The notes: generated by a model not told the origin, from the sequence alone. 64,000 nt of DNA from Heliomicrobium undosum (GCF_009877425.1 NZ_WXEY01000005.1:1-64000), one strand, 5' to 3'; counted from the first letter of the stretch, positions 29,251 to 39,834 are shown. Translations and numbers: made by a program.

Positions 29251-29389
29251 GGCGTCCCCCTACATTTCGCGCGGATCTGGCGCCGCAGTTTTTGATCGCT
29301 ACAGGCTATTGTATCATATGTTGTCCCGCAAAGTTTACCGCCCTTTTTGTCAAAAAAAGCAGTTGGGGGAACCTCCCGGCGGTTCCCTT

Positions 29390-30886
29390 TTATCTCCCGT
29401 ACAGTTTTGTCAACCAGGCCAGTTTGGACACCGTCGATTCCGCCAACCGGTCCCACTGGAAGCGCCAGCGCCAGTTCCCTTCCAGGGTTCCGGGATAATT
29501 CATCCGATGCTCCGTCCCCAACCCCAGCACATCCTGCATGGGGACGATGAAGGCGTCCGCCACCGAGGCCAGACCGAGGCGGATAAAATCCCAGCCGATG
29601 TCGCTGCCGTCGGTGTTCATGTATTCGAGCGCCCTTTTCCGGTCCTCCGGCGAGGCCGCATGGAACCAACCGAGGGTCGTGTCATTGTCATGGGTGCCCG
29701 TGAAAACGACGCAGTTGTGGGGGTAGCGGAAGGGGATAAAGGCATTTCCGTTTGCATCACCGGAATCAAAAGCGAACTGCAAGAGCTTGATGCCGGGAAA
29801 ACCGAACTGTTCCCGCAAATCGATCACCTCGGGGGTGATCACGCCCAGGTCCTCGACGATAATGGGCAGGTCGCCGAGAGCCGCCTTCAAGGCCGTAAAG
29901 AGGGCGGCGCCGGGCCCTTTGCGCCAGCGCCCGTTTCTGGCCGTCTCTTCCCCGTACGGGATGGCGTAATAGGCCTCGAAACCGCGGAAGTGATCGATGC
30001 GCACGATGTCGACCATACGCAGGGCGTGGCGGAGGCGACGGATCCACCAGGCATAGCCCGTCTGTGCGTTCCGCTCCCAATCGTAGACGGGATTTCCCCA
30101 CAGTTGGCCGTTCTCATTGAAGTAATCGGGCGGCACACCGCCTACCTCCCGGGGTCGGGAGCACTCATCCAGTTGGAAAATATCCCGCTGTCCCCACGTG
30201 TCGGCGCTGTCCATGGCCACGTAGATGGGCAGGTCGCCGATAATGCGGATGCCCCGGCTCTTGGCGTACTCGCGGAGTTGGCGCCACTGCCGGAAAAATA
30301 GATACTGGACAAAGCGGTGATAATCGATCTCCTTCGCCTGCTCCTGACGGAAACAGGCCAACGCCTGCGCTTCCGACCGGGCATACTCGGCGGGCCAATC
30401 CAGCCAGGACCGTTCCCCGAAATGCCGCTTCAGCGCCCGGTAGCAGGCGTACTCTTCGAGCCATTCTACCTGTTCGCCGCAGAATTGACGAAACTCCGAT
30501 TGGTCATAGGATCGTTGGAGAAAGCGGCCATAAGCCCTGCGGAGAAACCGCTCGCTCTCCCCTTCGGCCCGTTCAAAATCGGCCTGTTGCGGCGGTGACG
30601 CCGGTTCCGGCGGCAGTTCTTCCTTTTCTAACAGCCCTTCTTCAAACAACAGCTCGGGGCTGATCAAAAGGGGGTTGCCGGCGAAGGCAGACAGCGCCGA
30701 ATAGGGCGAATGGCCGAAACCGGTCGGTCCCAGGGGCAGCACCTGCCAAAGGGTCTGACCGGACGCCGCCAGGAAATCGACAAATCGCCGGGCTTCCAAG
30801 CCGAGTGTGCCCGAGCCGTGCCGGCCCGGCAGAGAGGTCGGGTGCAATAGCACCCCGCTGGCCCGCCGGGGAAAAAGTGCGCTCAT
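29390..30886 (-). CDS. malQ: 4-alpha-glucanotransferase (amylomaltase, GH77)
   Basis: 498 residues: RASGVLLHPTSLPGRHGSGT and FGHSPYSALSAFAGNP at the N-terminus, nucleophile Asp in VDIVRIDHFRGF, catalytic Glu in IIVEDLGVITPEV and the third acid in FTGTHDNDTTLGW. It transfers alpha-1,4-glucan chains in glycogen or maltodextrin turnover. It is coupled to the upstream GH13 gene by a 4-bp overlap. Confidence 0.97.
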   Translation of the reverse strand: MSALFPRRASGVLLHPTSLPGRHGSGTLGLEARRFVDFLAASGQTLWQVLPLGPTGFGHSPYSALSAFAGNPLLISPELLFEEGLLEKEELPPEPASPPQQADFERAEGESERFLRRAYGRFLQRSYDQSEFRQFCGEQVEWLEEYACYRALKRHFGERSWLDWPAEYARSEAQALACFRQEQAKEIDYHRFVQYLFFRQWRQLREYAKSRGIRIIGDLPIYVAMDSADTWGQRDIFQLDECSRPREVGGVPPDYFNENGQLWGNPVYDWERNAQTGYAWWIRRLRHALRMVDIVRIDHFRGFEAYYAIPYGEETARNGRWRKGPGAALFTALKAALGDLPIIVEDLGVITPEVIDLREQFGFPGIKLLQFAFDSGDANGNAFIPFRYPHNCVVFTGTHDNDTTLGWFHAASPEDRKRALEYMNTDGSDIGWDFIRLGLASVADAFIVPMQDVLGLGTEHRMNYPGTLEGNWRWRFQWDRLAESTVSKLAWLTKLYGR

Positions 30887-32454
30887 CTCTCTTCCCTCAC
30901 TTCCAAAATCAAGGACTGAAGGGGCTTCAGAAAGAGGGCAACCCTCCGGTTTTGGGCTGGGTAGGGGTCCAGGCGGATCGGCGGACCCTCTTCTAGGAGA
31001 TCGATCAATTGTCCGCCGCCGGCGGCGCAGGCTTCCATCACCTCCGGGGGCACTTCGAACTCCAACCGCTCCCCCGGCGATTCAGCGTTAAAGTTGATGA
31101 CCACGATGGCCATGGCATCTCCCTTCCGCCGGAGAAAAGCTGTCGCCTTACGGCTGCTGACAGCGATGAAGCGGATCTCGTCGCCGTGCAGAAAGGCTTT
31201 GGCGCTGCGGATGGCGAGGACATGACGGTACCAGGACGCCAGCGTTCGGTTGGCCGAAAAATCGATGGGCCGGAAATTCGCTTCAAAGTTGCCTTCAAAG
31301 AGCGGCGGCCGGAAGGCGGCGCCGTTCTCCTGCCCGGCATAGACCATGGGCACGCCCGGCAGGGTGAGCGCCAGGAGCACAGGCGGTTTCGAACGCTCCA
31401 CCCCACCATAGGTCACGACGGTGCGGGGCTCGTCATGGTTTTCCGTGTAACGGATCATCCGGTGTCCCGGGAGGTAAGCGCCCCTTTCCCACTCGATCTT
31501 GTTTCGAATATATTGCACCTCATAATAGGGATCGTTGTGCCGTACGTCTTCGTGCAGGCTTTTCAGTTGGTTGTAAAGTTCGAAGGCGTAGATGCCGTCA
31601 AAGCCGGCTGACAACAGGTCGGCCATCCGTTCGTAGGCCTCGGCGATGAAGACGACCTCCGCCTTGATCGCTTTGACGCGTGGGATCGCCTCTCGCCAGA
31701 AATCGAGCGGGACCCAGTGGGCAAAATCACAACGATAGCCGTCAATGTCAAACTCCCGAACCCAGTATTCGAGGACGCCGGCCATGAACGCCCACATGGC
31801 CCGGCGATTTTCATCGTTATCATAGACCAGCCGGCGGGCGTTCGGTTTTCCCTCGACAGGAATCCCGTAGTTCAGGTCGGCCGTGTCCCACCAGTCGCTT
31901 GATGGCGGAATCGGTCGGGAATCGTCATCCCACAAAAACCATTCGGGGTGGTAGCCGCCCTTTTCCGGCGGATTGGCAGGGTCAAGGAGGATGTTGTCCG
32001 GGGCGCAGTGGTTGCCCACGAAATCGAGGAGCACGCGCAAACCGTTGGCATGGGCTTCATCGACCAACTCGCGAAACTGCCGCTTGGCCCTTTCGGCCAA
32101 AACGGCCTCCTCTTGATCGGTCGCAGTGCTCCAGTCGGTTGCCGTGCTCCGGCAGGTCGCCGTGTGCGGGCCTGTTGCTTCGTCCGCGTAAGGGTTCCCT
32201 TCCGTCTCCGCCAGTTCCGGGGCGACAGACAGATAATCACGGATCGCATAGGGAGACCCGGAAAGGCCTTTGCGGTATTTTCGCGTGATAGGATGAATCG
32301 GCAACAGGTACAGGGTATTGACGCCGAGCGATTTGATCCGAGGCAAGTCGCGTTGAATATCGCGCAACGTGCCGAATTGCCGGTCCGTCATGCCGTACAC
32401 CCTGGGGTAGATCTGATAGATGATGGCGGATGTGAACCATTTGGGCCTTCCCAT
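30883..32454 (-). CDS. GH13 alpha-amylase family glycosidase
   Basis: 523 residues with the (beta/alpha)8 signatures: IYQIYPRVYG, DFVGNHCAPDN, nucleophile Asp in DIDGYRCDFAHWVP, acid Glu in VVFIAEAYE and the third acid in YTENHDEPRTVVTY. There is no signal peptide, so it is cytoplasmic and likely acts on maltodextrins or glycogen with MalQ. Residues ~95-112 (HTATCRSTATDWSTATDQ) look like an inserted short tandem repeat in an exposed loop. The exact specificity is not predictable. Confidence 0.9.
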   Translation of the reverse strand: MGRPKWFTSAIIYQIYPRVYGMTDRQFGTLRDIQRDLPRIKSLGVNTLYLLPIHPITRKYRKGLSGSPYAIRDYLSVAPELAETEGNPYADEATGPHTATCRSTATDWSTATDQEEAVLAERAKRQFRELVDEAHANGLRVLLDFVGNHCAPDNILLDPANPPEKGGYHPEWFLWDDDSRPIPPSSDWWDTADLNYGIPVEGKPNARRLVYDNDENRRAMWAFMAGVLEYWVREFDIDGYRCDFAHWVPLDFWREAIPRVKAIKAEVVFIAEAYERMADLLSAGFDGIYAFELYNQLKSLHEDVRHNDPYYEVQYIRNKIEWERGAYLPGHRMIRYTENHDEPRTVVTYGGVERSKPPVLLALTLPGVPMVYAGQENGAAFRPPLFEGNFEANFRPIDFSANRTLASWYRHVLAIRSAKAFLHGDEIRFIAVSSRKATAFLRRKGDAMAIVVINFNAESPGERLEFEVPPEVMEACAAGGGQLIDLLEEGPPIRLDPYPAQNRRVALFLKPLQSLILEVREER

Positions 32455-32605
32455 GGAATCACACTCCTCGTCTGTTACGTTCGACCCGATTCCAGTTATA
32501 TCCTTCCCAATCCCATGAATCGAACGCAGAAAAAGCCCGACCTATCCGGCTCGTCAATAAAAAAAACGGGGCGTCTCCCGCAAGGATAACCCCATTTTCC
32601 GGCGA

Positions 32606-33448
32606 TCATGTGTCTGCTTTTTCTGTCAGCGCCCAGCGACACAGGGCCGCGGCAACGCCATCCTCTTCATTGGAAGGGGCCACCCAGCCGGCATGGCGCT
32701 TCACCTCTTCTGGCCCATTGCCCATGACAACGCCGAGGCCGGCGTATTCGAGCATATCCATGTCGTTGTAGGAATCGCCAATCACCATAACGGCCTCACG
32801 GGAAATGCCCAAGCGTTCAGCCAGAAAAGCCAGGGCGGAACCCTTGCCGCTCCAAGGGTTCATAAACTCCAAGTAAAAAGGTTTTGAGCGCGTCACATAG
32901 AGCCGGTCGCCCCACCGTTGACGGCAGGGTTCCACCAGCGCAGCCATCCGCTCCGGTTCGCCGATGGCCAGGATTTTCGTCGGCAACGCCCCTTCCAGGA
33001 GACGGCGCTGGTCTCTGACGAGCGTCGCCGGCACCCGGGCCAGGCCCATGTATCCCAAGGCCTCTTCCCCCACCTTCTCCACGTGCAGGTGGTCGTCTAC
33101 ATAGATGTTGACATGCAGACCTTCGCTTCGCAAAAAATCGAAGACCTCAAGGGCCAAGTCCTGCGGGACGGGGTGGTGCAAGAGCACCTCACCCGTCGCA
33201 CTGTCCTTGATCATCGCCCCCTGGTAGACGATCAACGGCAGGTCAAGGTCCAACTGGCGGGCATAGGGGAGGGTGGCGCGAAACATGCGGCCCGTCGCCA
33301 GCGTGACGGCTATGCCCTGCCGCCGGGCCTGGGCGATGGCTTGTTGCACCGGCAGGGAAATGCGCAAGTCAGGCGTCAGCAGCGTGTCATCCACGTCGAT
33401 GGCTACGAGTTTTATCGTCTGTTCCATCTGTTCCGTCGGTTCCACCAA
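32606..33448 (-). CDS. Cof-type HAD hydrolase
   Basis: 280 residues: motif I LVAIDVDDTLLTPDLR, motif II VTLATGR, motif III Lys and motif IV VIGDSYNDMDMLEYAGLGV, then MGNGPEEVKRHA. The C2-type cap lies between motifs II and III. Members dephosphorylate sugar phosphates, flavin phosphates or nucleotides; the substrate is open. It stands alone downstream of the amylase genes on the same strand. Confidence 0.92.
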   Translation of the reverse strand: MVEPTEQMEQTIKLVAIDVDDTLLTPDLRISLPVQQAIAQARRQGIAVTLATGRMFRATLPYARQLDLDLPLIVYQGAMIKDSATGEVLLHHPVPQDLALEVFDFLRSEGLHVNIYVDDHLHVEKVGEEALGYMGLARVPATLVRDQRRLLEGALPTKILAIGEPERMAALVEPCRQRWGDRLYVTRSKPFYLEFMNPWSGKGSALAFLAERLGISREAVMVIGDSYNDMDMLEYAGLGVVMGNGPEEVKRHAGWVAPSNEEDGVAAALCRWALTEKADT

Positions 33449-33537
33449 AGGCTCCTCCTTATGCGGCGTCGCGCTTGTTACTCCGGCGACACGCCAAGTC
33501 GCGGTTTAGATAAATGCATAGTGATAGAAGCATACGA

Positions 33538-33885
33538 TTAAGATTCATCCCGGACGAACCAACTGAAAAGTGTGCTGAACAGGGAGATCAACAGCGCTCC
33601 GAAAAAAGCGGCGCCGAAGCCGGACACCTCAAACCCGCGCACCAACCCGCTGACCATCCAGAGCATGAACCCGTTGATGACCAGGGTAAAGAGCCCCAGC
33701 GTGAGCAGGCTGATCGGCAGCGTCAACACAAAGATGATCGGACGAATGACGGCGTTGACGATCCCGAGGACGAGGGCGGCAAACAGCGCCGGCACGATGC
33801 CCGCGATCTTGATCCCCGGGATGAACAGCGCCGCCAGGGCCAAAGCAAGAGTATTCAAGAGCCATCGTAGAATCAGCGAATTCAT
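33538..33885 (-). CDS. YvlD-like small membrane protein (phage holin-like family IV)
   Basis: 115 residues with four hydrophobic helices: LRWLLNTLALALAALFIPGI, VPALFAALVLGIVNAVI, ILTLPISLLTLGLFTLVING and FGAAFFGALLISLFSTLF-type segments. The pattern IRPI...LTLPI...LGLF...NG is typical of this family. The function is unknown; relatives are linked to envelope stress. It lies 18 bp after uvrC and is probably cotranscribed. Confidence 0.85.
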   Translation of the reverse strand: MNSLILRWLLNTLALALAALFIPGIKIAGIVPALFAALVLGIVNAVIRPIIFVLTLPISLLTLGLFTLVINGFMLWMVSGLVRGFEVSGFGAAFFGALLISLFSTLFSWFVRDES

Positions 33886-33903
33886 CTTTTCCCTCCAGTT
33901 TTT

Positions 33904-35790
33904 TTAGCCTTTTGCGGATTCAGTGGAACGCTGTAACGCTGCAAGCACCCGTTCTGCCAGTTCCTCCGTCATCCCCTCCACCGCCGCCAACTGGGCCACC
34001 GTAGCGGCGGCGATCGCCTTCACAGAGCCGAAGTGCCGCAGGAGCGCCGTCCGCCGTTTCGGGCCGATGCCGGCGATGCCGTCCAGGGCAGACGCCGTCT
34101 GCGCCTGGGCGCGCAGTTGCCGGTGGTAGGTGATGGCGAAGCGGTGCGCCTCGTCGCGAATGCGCTGGATCAGGTAGAGCGCCCGCGAACCCCTCGGGAG
34201 GATGATCGGTTCGGGGTTGTTTTCATGAAAGAGCCACTCATTCTCCTTCGCGAGGCCGTAGGTGGTGATGTAATCGTAACCCACGCCGGCCATCGCCTCC
34301 CGAGCCGAACTGAGCTGCCCCTTGCCGCCGTCGACGATGACCAGATCGGGCAAGGTGGCGAATTTGGCGCTCATCGGGTCGAGCCGGCCGGCGTCGACTT
34401 CGTGGGCCTCCTCGCGGGCTCGGGAAAAGCGCCGGGTGAGCACCTCGGCCATGGAGGCAAAGTCATTGGGTCCCTCCACCGTCTTGATGCGGAAGCGCCG
34501 GTAATCGGACTTCTTCGGCGCCCCGCCCTCAAAGACGACCATGGAGGCGACCGATTCCTTGCCCATCGTGTTGGAGATATCGAAACATTCGATCCGCCAG
34601 GGCGGCTCGTCGAGGCCGAGGAAGCGTTGCAGGTCGAGGACAGCCTCTTCGGTCATCGATTTCTTCCGTTGCTGCTCATTCTGCAGTTGTTCCAGCGTGA
34701 GCAGCGCGTTTTTAGCGACCATCTCGATCAGTTTCAACTTGTCGCCGCGCTTGGGCACGCGGATCTCCACGCGCCCCTGCCGTTTTTCCCGCAAGAACCG
34801 GGCGATCAGTTCCTCCTCCTCGGCCGACTCGATCGGTTCTTGGAGCAGGATCTCCCGGGGCACGAAATCGCTGCGGCTGTAGTACTGCTTGACGAAGGCG
34901 GTGATCACCTCGGAGCGGTCCAACTCGTCGGTGCCCTCGATGATGTAGTGTTCCCGGCCGATCAACTTGCCGCCGCGGATGAAGAAGATCTGGACACAAA
35001 CCTGGTTAAAGCCGCGGGCCATGGCGATCACATCCTGATCGGCCATGTCGACGGAGACGACCTTTTGCTTCTCCATCACCTGTTCCAGCGCCCGGATGCG
35101 GTTGCGCAGCGTCGCCGCCCGCTCGAACTCCAGGTTTTCCGCCGCCTCCTCCATCTCGGCTTGGAGTCGCTTGCGCAGTTCGTCCTCCTTCCCCTCCAAG
35201 AAGGCGACGATGTTGCCGATGATCGCCATGTACTCCTGCCGGGGGACGCGTCCCGCGCAGGGGGCGAGGCAGCGGCCGATGTGGTGGTTGAGGCAGGGGC
35301 GCTGGCGCCGATCCAACTCGCGACGCGAACAAGTCCGCAAGGGAAAAAGGGTGCGCAGCAGTTCCACCGTCTCCCGGACCGCTCCTGCCGAGGTGTAAGG
35401 GCCGAAGTACTTGGCGCCGTCCTTCTCCAATCGCCGCGTGATCAAGAGCCGGGGGTAGGTTTCCTGTAAGGTCACCTTCAGGTAAGGGTAGGTTTTGTCA
35501 TCGCGCAGCATAATGTTGTAGCGCGGCTTATGTTCCTTGATCAGGTTGCACTCCAGGATCAGCGCTTCCAGTTCCGAATCGGTGACGATCGTCTCCAGGT
35601 CGCGGATGCGGGCCACCAGCGCCTGGGTCTTCGCATTCAGGTTGCGGGCCGACTGGAAGTAGGAGCGCACCCGGTTCTTCAGGTTGATCGCCTTGCCCAC
35701 ATAGATCACCTGACCGGCCTCATCCTTATACAGGTAGACGCCAGGCTTCTCGGGCAGACTCTTCAATTTTTCCTGCAAAGCGATATGCAA
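33904..35790 (-). CDS. uvrC: Excinuclease ABC subunit C
   Basis: 628 residues: GIY-YIG domain at the N-terminus ([20 protein letters not shown]), the Cys cluster [20 protein letters not shown], a UVR motif (~205-240), the RNase H-like nuclease domain with [11 protein letters not shown] and [11 protein letters not shown], and C-terminal HhH motifs ([19 protein letters not shown]). It makes both incisions in nucleotide excision repair. uvrA and uvrB are also in this window but not adjacent. Confidence 0.98.
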   Translation of the reverse strand: MHIALQEKLKSLPEKPGVYLYKDEAGQVIYVGKAINLKNRVRSYFQSARNLNAKTQALVARIRDLETIVTDSELEALILECNLIKEHKPRYNIMLRDDKTYPYLKVTLQETYPRLLITRRLEKDGAKYFGPYTSAGAVRETVELLRTLFPLRTCSRRELDRRQRPCLNHHIGRCLAPCAGRVPRQEYMAIIGNIVAFLEGKEDELRKRLQAEMEEAAENLEFERAATLRNRIRALEQVMEKQKVVSVDMADQDVIAMARGFNQVCVQIFFIRGGKLIGREHYIIEGTDELDRSEVITAFVKQYYSRSDFVPREILLQEPIESAEEEELIARFLREKRQGRVEIRVPKRGDKLKLIEMVAKNALLTLEQLQNEQQRKKSMTEEAVLDLQRFLGLDEPPWRIECFDISNTMGKESVASMVVFEGGAPKKSDYRRFRIKTVEGPNDFASMAEVLTRRFSRAREEAHEVDAGRLDPMSAKFATLPDLVIVDGGKGQLSSAREAMAGVGYDYITTYGLAKENEWLFHENNPEPIILPRGSRALYLIQRIRDEAHRFAITYHRQLRAQAQTASALDGIAGIGPKRRTALLRHFGSVKAIAAATVAQLAAVEGMTEELAERVLAALQRSTESAKG

Positions 35791-35923
35791 GTCGAGTTCA
35801 CCTCATGCTTATGATAGCACAATCATTAAAAAATGGTTATCCACAAGGATCTCGACATACCGTTCACGAACATGGCAAATACTTCTATTCATTCTATTAT
35901 TGACTGACGAAGGAGGTTTTTCC

Positions 35924-37285
35924 TTGTCTTCTCTCCGACTGGACCTCGCCTACTCTACCGTCGAATCGGCCATCGGCGCTTTGGAAGGTCCCATCCGCCA
36001 AGCCCATGACCTGCTGCATAACAGAACCGGCGCCGGCAGTGAATTCACCGGCTGGCTGCAACTGCCCGAGACCTTTGACCGTTCCGAGTTTGACCGCATC
36101 GTCGACGCCGCCGCCCGCATCCGCGCCTCCTCCGATGTGTTGCTCGTCATCGGCATCGGCGGTTCCTACCTAGGCGCCCGCGCGGCCATCGACATGCTCA
36201 GCCACAGCTTTCACAACCAGCTTGCCCGCTCCCGCCGCCCCGGGTGCGCCATCCTCTTCGCCGGTCACAACATCAGTTCCGCCTACCTGAGCGACCTCTT
36301 CGACATCCTCGAAGGCAAGGATGTCTCCGTCAACGTTATCTCCAAGTCCGGCACGACGACCGAACCGGCCATCGCCTTTCGCCTGATCCGCCAGTGGATG
36401 GAGAAAAAGTACAGCCCTGACGAGGTTCGCCGTCGTATCTTCGCCACCACCGACCGTGCCAAAGGCGCCCTCAAGCGCCTCGCCGACGAACAGGGCTATG
36501 AGACCTTCGTCGTCCCCGACGATGTGGGCGGGCGCTACTCGGTCCTCACCGCCGTCGGCCTGCTGCCCATCGCCGCCGCCGGCATCGACATCTCCGCCCT
36601 GATGGCGGGCGCCCGCGACGCCATGGCCGAGTACGCCGCCCCCTCCCTGGCGGCCAACGCCTGCTACCGCTACGCCGCCGCCCGCAACGCCCTCTACCGG
36701 CAGGGGAAACAGGTGGAACTCTTTGTCGCCTACGAGCCGTCGCTCCAACACCTGGCCGAGTGGTGGAAACAACTCTACGGCGAAAGCGAGGGCAAGGAAG
36801 GCAAGGGCATCTTCCCGGCGTCGGTCCTCTTTTCCACGGACCTGCATTCGATGGGGCAATACATTCAGGACGGCCTGCGCATGCTAATGGAAACGGTCGT
36901 CCGTTTCGACAAGCCCCGTCGGGAACTGGCAATCCCTCTGGCCGATGATGACAGCGACGGGCTCAACTTCCTCGCCGGCAAGACCGTCGATTTCGTCAAC
37001 CAGAAGGCCTTCGCCGGCACCCTTCTCGCCCATGTGGACGGCCAAGTTCCCAACATGATCATCTCCGCCCCGGAACAGAACGCCTACCACCTGGGCCAAC
37101 TGTTCTACTTCTTCGAAAAAGCCTGCGGCGTCAGCGGCTACCTGCTCGGCGTCAACCCCTTCGACCAGCCGGGCGTCGAGTCCTACAAGCGCAACATGTT
37201 CGCCCTGCTCGGCAAACCCGGCTTTGAGGCGGAAAAAAACGCCCTGGAGGCGCGTTTGCCAGCGAGTATTGCAGGTCATCCTTAG
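35924..37285 (+). CDS. pgi: Glucose-6-phosphate isomerase
   Basis: 453 residues from TTG 35924, chosen because AAGGAGG lies 8 bp upstream; the earlier TTG at 35900 precedes the ribosome site. Signatures: [62 protein letters not shown] and the C-terminal [16 protein letters not shown] with the catalytic Lys. It interconverts glucose 6-phosphate and fructose 6-phosphate. Short, clostridial/Bacillus type (~450 residues). Confidence 0.97.
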   Translation: MSSLRLDLAYSTVESAIGALEGPIRQAHDLLHNRTGAGSEFTGWLQLPETFDRSEFDRIVDAAARIRASSDVLLVIGIGGSYLGARAAIDMLSHSFHNQLARSRRPGCAILFAGHNISSAYLSDLFDILEGKDVSVNVISKSGTTTEPAIAFRLIRQWMEKKYSPDEVRRRIFATTDRAKGALKRLADEQGYETFVVPDDVGGRYSVLTAVGLLPIAAAGIDISALMAGARDAMAEYAAPSLAANACYRYAAARNALYRQGKQVELFVAYEPSLQHLAEWWKQLYGESEGKEGKGIFPASVLFSTDLHSMGQYIQDGLRMLMETVVRFDKPRRELAIPLADDDSDGLNFLAGKTVDFVNQKAFAGTLLAHVDGQVPNMIISAPEQNAYHLGQLFYFFEKACGVSGYLLGVNPFDQPGVESYKRNMFALLGKPGFEAEKNALEARLPASIAGHP

Positions 37286-37416
37286 AAGCGTTGCCTTTAG
37301 TTGGCATTGGGACACTGAAAACGACAAAGAACAAGATGTCGAAGTCATGGTCGTGAAGCGTTGATGTTGGTCATGACTTCGTGCCCCGCCACACCACGCA
37401 ACGACGGGGGATAACA

Positions 37417-37839
37417 ATGACAACACCGCTCGTCTACTCCACACTCTTCGCCGTGCTCCTGGCCCAGGCCATCAAATTCGTCCGCGAGTCCATCCAGCAC
37501 CGCCAGATCCTCTGGTCTCGCTTTTTCGAACCGGGCGGCATGCCAAGCTCCCATACAGCCCTTGTCGTCTCCCTCTTCACTGGCGTGGCCCTGCGGCAAG
37601 GTATCTACTCCGACCTTTTCGCCGCCACAGCCGCCATCGGCGCCGTCGTCATCTTCGACGCCATGGGCATCCGCCGCTCCGCCGGCGAGCACGCCAGAAC
37701 GATTAACTGGATCCTCGTCTTCCTTCGCATCCGTCGCGGCGAAGATGTTCCTTTGAAAGAGCGGCTCGGCCATTCTCCGCCGGAGGTCCTGGCGGGCGCG
37801 GTTCTGGGGTTCCTTGTCGCATGGGCGGCAGGAATGTAA
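37417..37839 (+). CDS. DUF212/YuiD-like membrane protein (divergent PAP2-type)
   Basis: 140 residues from ATG 37417, with GGGGG 7 bp upstream. Several membrane helices and the family motif MPSSHTALVVSLFTGVAL, plus FDAMGIRRSAGEHA and LGHSPPEVLAGAVLGF. It resembles the active-site region of PAP2 phosphatases, but the chemistry has not been shown for the family. It lies 131 bp after pgi. Confidence 0.9.
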   Translation: MTTPLVYSTLFAVLLAQAIKFVRESIQHRQILWSRFFEPGGMPSSHTALVVSLFTGVALRQGIYSDLFAATAAIGAVVIFDAMGIRRSAGEHARTINWILVFLRIRRGEDVPLKERLGHSPPEVLAGAVLGFLVAWAAGM

Positions 37840-37934
37840 TCTCTTACTGGTGAAGTCTGTGAAAGAACTACCAAGCTCTGCTTGTACGCTCTATAATTAT
37901 AGCTAACAGGAGCGACGGGAGTGAGGTGGAACCC

Positions 37935-38264
37935 ATGGACCGCTTGAATGAAATATTCCAAGCCCTGCGGTTTGCTTTCACAGAACCTCTGGCCGACCAG
38001 ATCCACGTCCAATGGATGTCTTTTCAACTGAGCTTAAAAGAATTCTTTTACCTCAGCCTCACGCTGTACTTTGTCGCCGGTGTCGTCGTGGGATTTCTCT
38101 ATGCCCGATATCGCTACCGCCCACAGAAGAAAACGATAGCCCAATCTGGGATGCCCCTTACCCATCCCACAGCGATGTCCCCACGGGAAGCGCATGTGAA
38201 GAGCAAGGGTGAACTAAAACATATCCTTGACGAGGTTTCCGCTACGGAAGACACAGACGATTAA
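37935..38264 (+). CDS. Small single-pass membrane protein of unknown function
   Basis: 109 residues from ATG 37935, with GAGGTGG upstream. One membrane helix lies near residues 43-62 (FFYLSLTLYFVAGVVVGFLY), followed by a basic stretch and a polar, acidic C-terminus. I recognise no family. It ends 4 bp before a strong terminator, which supports it as a real gene. Confidence 0.7.
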   Translation: MDRLNEIFQALRFAFTEPLADQIHVQWMSFQLSLKEFFYLSLTLYFVAGVVVGFLYARYRYRPQKKTIAQSGMPLTHPTAMSPREAHVKSKGELKHILDEVSATEDTDD

Positions 38265-38268
38265 GGCT

Positions 38269-38301
38269 ACCCCCCATCCCTCACGGATGGGGGGTTTTTT
38301 G
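38269..38301 (+). terminator. Terminator
   Basis: ACCCCCCATCC pairs with GGATGGGGGGT around CTCAC, followed by seven Ts. The gap from here to 38628 is AT-rich; it holds a small palindrome TGTTCGAACA (~38452) and presumably the promoter of the lectin gene, but no gene. Confidence 0.92.
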
Positions 38302-38628
38302 CGCATTCTCATGCCCTGTTCTAAAACAATCGAGGTACATATTTGTTCTCGCGCAAGAATATATAGTGGCAGGAGCTTAAAGCTCTAGAAAAAAATTCAA
38401 GTTCGATTTTGGGGGGTGAGAAAGCACTCAGGGGTATACTTCGGCTTCATGTTCGAACAAGCTTTTTTAGCTCTTGTCCGATCAATTCTATTGCGTTTTT
38501 TTCACGTGTTTTGAACTAGAGCCAAGCATACTCTTGAGTGACAGAGAGTCCATCCATCTAACGCGCCTCGCAAGGAACAAAAGCACCCCGCAAAAAATCT
38601 AAAGAAAACAGGGAGGGCATCCACGAAG

Positions 38629-39705
38629 ATGAACAACTTATTAAAGAGCTGGAAATCCCGCGCCTTGGCATCGGCTGTCATGATCGCGTCGCTGATCCTG
38701 CCGAACGCGGCCTTTGCCGTCGACCGCGCGCAACCGCTTCCAAAAGCGCCGCTGCAAACCCAAGACATCAACTTCTTTGGCTGGGTCACGGGCAAGGTTG
38801 CTGTTGATCCGTTCGGTGGACATACCTACGGTCTTTTTGACGATGACATCAATGTCGCCCATGCCAAATCCATCGCCGAATCTCTCGGCGGCCACTTGGC
38901 CCGGATCGACTCGGCCCAGGAACAGGACTTCATCCACACGCTGATGCAGAAGGGGAACAAAAACTTCTACTGGCTTGGCGCCCTCGGAAGAACCCCGGGA
39001 ATGAACAACGCGTTCTTCTGGCTTCCTGCCAACAGTTATCCTGCGGCTACGATCGATTACGCCGATTGGGCCCCCGGTGAGCCCAATGACCGCGGCGGAG
39101 AGGACTTTATCGCCATCAGCAAGGAGAACAGCCAATGGTATGACCTGTTCGGACGCCAAAACGAACTGCGTGACAGTGGTCAGACCAAATTCGGCTATAT
39201 CGTAGAATGGGAATTCACCTACCGGCCGTCGGTTGAGCAACCCTCCGTGCGCGACAACCTGAACGGCAGCCCAACCTTTGCACATACCTATTTCCTCTAT
39301 GACATTTCTCGGGACACCGATTTCCCAATGGATGGTAACAACAACTTCGCGCAAGCCCAACAGTTCGCCGTGGCAAAGGGCGGTTACCTGGCCACGATTC
39401 AGTCGGAACATGAAAGAAACATCACCAAGTTCCTGCTGGCCCTTGGAAAACGGAGCGCCTACTGGCTCGGCGCCACCGACCGCTTAAACGGGACTTGGAA
39501 CTGGATCAACCCGAACGGCACGCTGGGCGCCGCTTTTGGCCCGTGGGAAGCTAATTATTTTATCAACGATGACCAAGGTGGCGAACATTATCTGCAAGTC
39601 CTCAATAACCGTAAATCCCCCGACACGATCGGTCTGTGGAATGACGCCTACGGCGGCTACTCCAATAACGTCGGCCTGATTGTTGAAAGAAACGAACTCC
39701 GCTAA
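38629..39705 (+). CDS. Exported protein with two C-type-lectin-like domains
   Basis: 358 residues. Signal peptide at residues 1-27 (ASAVMIASLILPNAAFAVD). Two tandem C-type lectin folds follow: domain 1 (~60-200) with AKSIAESLGGHLARIDSAQE, FYWLGA and WAPGEPNDRGGEDFI, and domain 2 (~215-355) with GGYLATIQSEHERN, YWLGATDR and WEANYFINDDQGGEHYL. Domain 1 keeps the EPN calcium/sugar motif; in domain 2 it is degenerate. It is probably secreted or surface-bound; the ligand is unknown. A terminator follows at once. Confidence 0.88.
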   Translation: MNNLLKSWKSRALASAVMIASLILPNAAFAVDRAQPLPKAPLQTQDINFFGWVTGKVAVDPFGGHTYGLFDDDINVAHAKSIAESLGGHLARIDSAQEQDFIHTLMQKGNKNFYWLGALGRTPGMNNAFFWLPANSYPAATIDYADWAPGEPNDRGGEDFIAISKENSQWYDLFGRQNELRDSGQTKFGYIVEWEFTYRPSVEQPSVRDNLNGSPTFAHTYFLYDISRDTDFPMDGNNNFAQAQQFAVAKGGYLATIQSEHERNITKFLLALGKRSAYWLGATDRLNGTWNWINPNGTLGAAFGPWEANYFINDDQGGEHYLQVLNNRKSPDTIGLWNDAYGGYSNNVGLIVERNELR

Positions 39706-39721
39706 CAAGCGGTCCCTTTCG

Positions 39722-39752
39722 GACCCGGCGCTCAAGCGCCGGGTCTTCCTCT
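39722..39752 (+). terminator. Terminator of the lectin gene
   Basis: GACCCGGCGC and GCGCCGGGTC pair around TCAA, followed by TTCCTCTTT. Confidence 0.85.
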
Positions 39753-39806
39753 TTCGTGCCCTGGAAAAGGGACTCCCTAATAGAATCGCCCCTATAAGTG
39801 AACACA

Positions 39807-39834
39807 GCCGACCCTATTGATTTGGGTCGGCCTT
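39807..39834. terminator. Hairpin terminator downstream of uvrA
   Basis: GCCGACCC and GGGTCGGC pair around TATTGATTT between the convergent lectin and uvrA genes. The flanking T-rich sequence is modest on both strands. Confidence 0.65.

Noticed and set aside
35791-35923. SOS (LexA) box near uvrC, uvrA or uvrB
   Set aside because: CGAACAT occurs at ~35868 but without the inverted half; no good box was found upstream of uvrA or uvrB either.
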